A DNA stretch of 7,815 nucleotides, taken from positions 1 to 7,815 of the forward strand of contig CALAIJ010000182.1 of the NCBI GenBank assembly GCA_937923365.1, in the 5' to 3' direction. Below the pieces are notes generated by a model, which worked only from the letters and a program-made list of their open reading frames with translations, was not told where the DNA came from and ran no database searches. Below, one piece after another: positions 5,705-7,815 of the stretch. Source of the DNA: an uncultured Sulfitobacter sp. GTDB taxonomy: Bacteria; Pseudomonadota; Alphaproteobacteria; Rhodobacterales; Rhodobacteraceae. The position numbers and the translations under genes are program-made. Position 1 is the first letter of the stretch; every line of letters begins with the position of its first letter.

Positions 5705-6214
5705 ATGGCTGATGAAATCAAATCCCTCGAAGGGCTTGAAGCGGTCGCTGGCGAAGTGGCAGAGGCCCAAGGCGACGCACCCGTACAAGCCGAGATCGTA
5801 ATCGACCGTGAGCCCGTCAAAGACGAGCTCGGCCGGTCCTATGCCACAGGCAAGCGTAAGGATGCGGTTGCCCGCGTCTGGATCAAGCCCGGTTCCGGCA
5901 AGGTCACTGTCAACGGCCGCGAGCAGAACAAATACTTTGCCCGCCCCGTTTTGCAGATGATCCTCGCGCAGCCGTTTGGCATCACCAACACCGAAGGCCA
6001 GTTCGACGTATTCGCAACGGTCAAAGGCGGCGGTCTGTCCGGTCAGGCGGGCGCGGTCAAGCACGGCATCTCCAAAGCCCTGCAATTGTTTGATCCGCAA
6101 CTGCGCCCCGCGCTCAAGGCGGCAGGCTTCCTCACCCGCGACAGCCGCGTGGTCGAGCGTAAGAAATACGGTAAGGCCAAAGCGCGTAAGAGCTTCCAGT
6201 TCTCCAAGCGTTAA
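5705..6214 (+). CDS. rpsI: 30S ribosomal protein S9 with acidic N-terminal extension
   Basis: S9 belongs to the head of the small ribosomal subunit; its C-terminal tail reaches the P-site tRNA anticodon stem. The conserved core starts at [20 protein letters not shown] (43-62) and includes [14 protein letters not shown] (115-128) and [20 protein letters not shown] (143-162). The chain ends in the invariant Ser-Lys-Arg. The E. coli protein is about 130 residues; the extra length here is an N-terminal segment of about 40 residues rich in Glu and Asp, as found in other Rhodobacterales. The ATG at 5705 lies two bases after the rplM stop, with GGAG (5692-5695) inside the end of rplM. A strong terminator follows at 6236. 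Confidence 0.98.
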   Translation: MADEIKSLEGLEAVAGEVAEAQGDAPVQAEIVIDREPVKDELGRSYATGKRKDAVARVWIKPGSGKVTVNGREQNKYFARPVLQMILAQPFGITNTEGQFDVFATVKGGGLSGQAGAVKHGISKALQLFDPQLRPALKAAGFLTRDSRVVERKKYGKAKARKSFQFSKR

Positions 6215-6235
6215 GTCTCGCTGTCAGAGATGTGG

Positions 6236-6269
6236 AAAGGCCGTGGCAATTGCTGCGGCCTTTTCTTTT
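6236..6269 (+). terminator. intrinsic terminator of the rplM-rpsI operon
   Basis: AAAGGCCG (6236-6243) pairs with CGGCCTTT (6256-6263). The stem can extend through the internal GCAATTGC palindrome in the loop. It runs into TTTTCTTTT (6261-6269). It starts 22 bases after the rpsI stop, the classical layout of a Rho-independent terminator. Confidence 0.9.
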
Positions 6270-6270
6270 G

Positions 6271-6295
6271 TGCAGTGGCGTCTGTGGCCGCTGCA
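6271..6295. repeat. second hairpin directly after the terminator
   Basis: TGCAGTGGC (6271-6279) pairs with GCCGCTGCA (6287-6295) over nine positions, with one G-U pair and a 7-base loop. It follows the terminator T-run by one base and has no T-run of its own. It may be a back-up structure protecting or stopping read-through transcripts. Confidence 0.4.
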
Positions 6296-6432
6296 GGTCG
6301 CCGACGGATTCCTTCTGGATTAGAAGTTATTAAGACGCGGATGCCCAGAGACGGGAGCCTACAGTCTGCGATCCTACGTGAAAACAGCCGTGTTTTGCCC
6401 CGCGTGCATCGCCGCCAGATCTTCGCGCAGCC

Positions 6433-6461
6433 TTGACCCGTAAGACCAACAATCCTAGCCT
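6433..6461 (+). promoter_or_regulatory. candidate promoter of the acetyltransferase gene
   Basis: TTGACC (6433-6438) and TAGCCT (6456-6461) are 17 bases apart. The expected transcription start is at or within a base or two of the ATG at 6467. The -35 box is good and the -10 box weak. Together with the absence of a ribosome binding site this points to a leaderless mRNA. The preceding stretch from 6296 to 6432 holds no gene that I can see, only a weak AAAACA/TGTTTT dyad (6381-6396). Confidence 0.4.
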
Positions 6462-6466
6462 TTGCC

Positions 6467-7078
6467 ATGATCAAGAAACTCCTAAAGAAACTGGCTGGCA
6501 GACGGTCTGATACCGCAGCTTCACAACACTATTTCATCGGTAAATGCGCTGTTGAAATAGGTCGGTTTACCTACGGTACCAAGCGGATGAAGGTCTTTGA
6601 CTGGGACGAGGGGACAAGCCTGAAGATCGGGGCATTCTGCTCGGTGGCGCCGGGGTTGCGCATCTTGATGGGGGGCAATCACCGCACTGACTGGATCAGC
6701 ACTTTTCCGTTTGGGGCGGTGCACAGGGATCATTTGAACGTCGTGCGCAAAGAGGGCACGGGCTACAGCAATGGCAACGTTCGGATCGGCAATGATGTCT
6801 GGATCGGCATGGACGTGACGATCATGTCCGGTGTCACCATTGCGGACGGTGCAGTTATTGCTGCGTCATCCGTCGTGGTAAAGGATGTGGGCCCCTACGA
6901 GATATGGGGCGGCAATCCGGCCAAATTGTTGAAACCGCGTTTTGACAAGCACGTCATCTCTGCGCTCTTGGAATTGGCGTGGTGGGATCGCCCGCTGGAC
7001 GAAATCACAGCGCTTGTGCCGGTTTTATGTGCCCCACCATCCGAAAGCGCTCTCGCGCGATTGCGGAAAGTGACATGA
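6467..7078 (+). CDS. CatB-related (XAT-type) hexapeptide-repeat O-acetyltransferase
   Basis: This 203-residue enzyme of the left-handed beta-helix acetyltransferases transfers acetyl from acetyl-CoA to a hydroxyl on an unknown small molecule or sugar. Hexapeptide repeats begin near [11 protein letters not shown] (24-34) and [19 protein letters not shown] (52-70). GGNHRTDW (69-76) carries the catalytic His72, and the repeats continue through [19 protein letters not shown] (104-122) and [19 protein letters not shown] (123-141). It closes with the CoA-binding [12 protein letters not shown] (148-159) and the LAWWDRP segment (170-176) typical of CatB-like proteins. Length fits the family. The short basic N terminus ([13 protein letters not shown]) could be amphipathic. 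No ribosome binding site precedes the ATG. The stop overlaps the next gene (ATGA), so the two genes are probably translationally coupled. Calling it an antibiotic-resistance enzyme would be unjustified: the family is mostly sugar or housekeeping acetyltransferases. Confidence 0.88.
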   Translation: MIKKLLKKLAGRRSDTAASQHYFIGKCAVEIGRFTYGTKRMKVFDWDEGTSLKIGAFCSVAPGLRILMGGNHRTDWISTFPFGAVHRDHLNVVRKEGTGYSNGNVRIGNDVWIGMDVTIMSGVTIADGAVIAASSVVVKDVGPYEIWGGNPAKLLKPRFDKHVISALLELAWWDRPLDEITALVPVLCAPPSESALARLRKVT

Positions 7079-7815
7079 AGTTCTCTGCCCTTGATCTGGC
7101 CCCCATTCCCGAGGGCGCTGACGCCGCGCAGGCGATTGCCAATACCGTTGATCTGGCCCAACACGCGGAACGCTGGGGCTATCACCGCTACTGGATGGCA
7201 GAGCATCACAATATGCCGGGCATTGCGTCGGCGGCTACCTCGCTGCTGATCGGGCATGTTGCGTCCCACACCAAGACCATGCGCGTGGGCGCGGGCGGCA
7301 TCATGTTGCCCAATCACGCGCCTTTGGCCATCGCCGAACAGTTCGGCACGCTTGTTGCCATGCACGGGGACCGCATCGATCTGGGGCTGGGTCGCGCACC
7401 CGGTGGCGATGGTGCCGTCTATCACGCGTTACGGCGCAGTGGAGATGATTTCCCCCGCGATGTCGCCGAGTTGATGGGGTATTTGGGCGATGCGCCCGCC
7501 GGCGCACCGGTGCAGGCCATACCCGGACAGGGCAGCCACGTGCCCCTATGGATCCTTGGCTCCTCGCTTTATGGCGCGCAATTGGCGGCGCATTACGGGC
7601 TGCCTTACGCCTTTGCCTCCCACTTTGCCCCCGACGCGCTGGAGGAGGCGCTTTATCTTTACCGCCGTGATTTTAAACCCTCGTCTCAGCTAGAGCGCCC
7701 GTATTTTATGCTGGCGGCCAATGTGTTTGCAGCGGACACGGACGCGGAGGGGGCCTATCTGCGCACCTCCATGCAGCAGGCTTTTGCCCGCATGCGCACC
7801 GGAACCCGTGGCAAG
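7075..7815 (+). CDS. luciferase-like flavin-dependent oxidoreductase (YhbW/MsnO8 type), N-terminal part
   Basis: This LLM-class TIM-barrel protein uses reduced flavin (FMNH2) with oxygen on an unknown substrate, or acts as a flavin-linked reductase. The 247 visible residues start with [12 protein letters not shown] (3-14). They continue with the family signature [20 protein letters not shown] (35-54), the barrel segment [20 protein letters not shown] (71-90), [13 protein letters not shown] (100-112) and [14 protein letters not shown] (158-171). This order matches E. coli YhbW, which is about 335 residues, so some 85-90 residues probably lie beyond the right edge. The segment after GRAPGGD appears a few residues shorter than in YhbW, by my recollection of that sequence. 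The ATG at 7075 overlaps the acetyltransferase stop by four bases, with GGAAAG (7065-7070) upstream. Function beyond flavin-dependent chemistry is unknown. Confidence 0.92.
   Translation, partial: MKFSALDLAPIPEGADAAQAIANTVDLAQHAERWGYHRYWMAEHHNMPGIASAATSLLIGHVASHTKTMRVGAGGIMLPNHAPLAIAEQFGTLVAMHGDRIDLGLGRAPGGDGAVYHALRRSGDDFPRDVAELMGYLGDAPAGAPVQAIPGQGSHVPLWILGSSLYGAQLAAHYGLPYAFASHFAPDALEEALYLYRRDFKPSSQLERPYFMLAANVFAADTDAEGAYLRTSMQQAFARMRTGTRGK

Noticed and set aside
6467..7078. Chloramphenicol resistance gene (catB)
   Set aside because: Only the general XAT/hexapeptide family match is supported; no resistance context or mobile elements are present, and most family members acetylate other substrates.

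Overview
The window looks like ordinary chromosome of an alphaproteobacterium, most likely a marine Rhodobacterales (Roseobacter-type) species. The evidence is GC-rich coding DNA, an rplM-rpsI pair whose S9 has a long acidic N-terminal extension, folate-dependent TrmFO, and several genes without a Shine-Dalgarno sequence. The genus cannot be fixed from the sequence alone. I see no prophage, insertion sequence, CRISPR array, tRNA or rRNA.

Layout, left to right. Minus strand: the N-terminal half of trmFO (runs off the left edge), a 307-bp gap rich in inverted repeats, a secreted di-heme cytochrome c peroxidase/MauG-family protein, and a crotonase-fold protein of the ECHDC3 type that lacks both catalytic glutamates of true enoyl-CoA hydratases. 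Plus strand, divergent from the crotonase: a PaaI-type hotdog thioesterase. Minus strand again: a two-gene unit joined by a TGATG stop/start overlap, encoding a two-helix small membrane protein and a protein with two zinc ribbons and a C-terminal membrane anchor. Its last codons interlock tail-to-tail with the thioesterase stop. Plus strand: a promoter region with a cluster of GTAA/TTAC tetramers, a leader hairpin, rplM, rpsI and a strong intrinsic terminator. After it comes a second two-gene unit, a CatB-like hexapeptide acetyltransferase overlapping by ATGA a YhbW-like flavin-dependent luciferase-family oxidoreductase that runs off the right edge.

How the genes work together: rplM-rpsI and trmFO serve translation. 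The crotonase/thioesterase divergent pair suggests acyl-CoA handling. The peroxidase is periplasmic redox. The zinc-ribbon pair probably forms a small inner-membrane complex of unknown role. The acetyltransferase/oxidoreductase pair is probably co-translated, but its substrate cannot be read from the sequence.

Nothing here is clearly a new system. The most rewarding items for a second look are the zinc-ribbon/small membrane protein pair, the Glu-less crotonase, the GTAA/TTAC cluster and leader hairpin before rplM, the nested inverted repeat between the peroxidase gene and trmFO, and two apparently leaderless genes.
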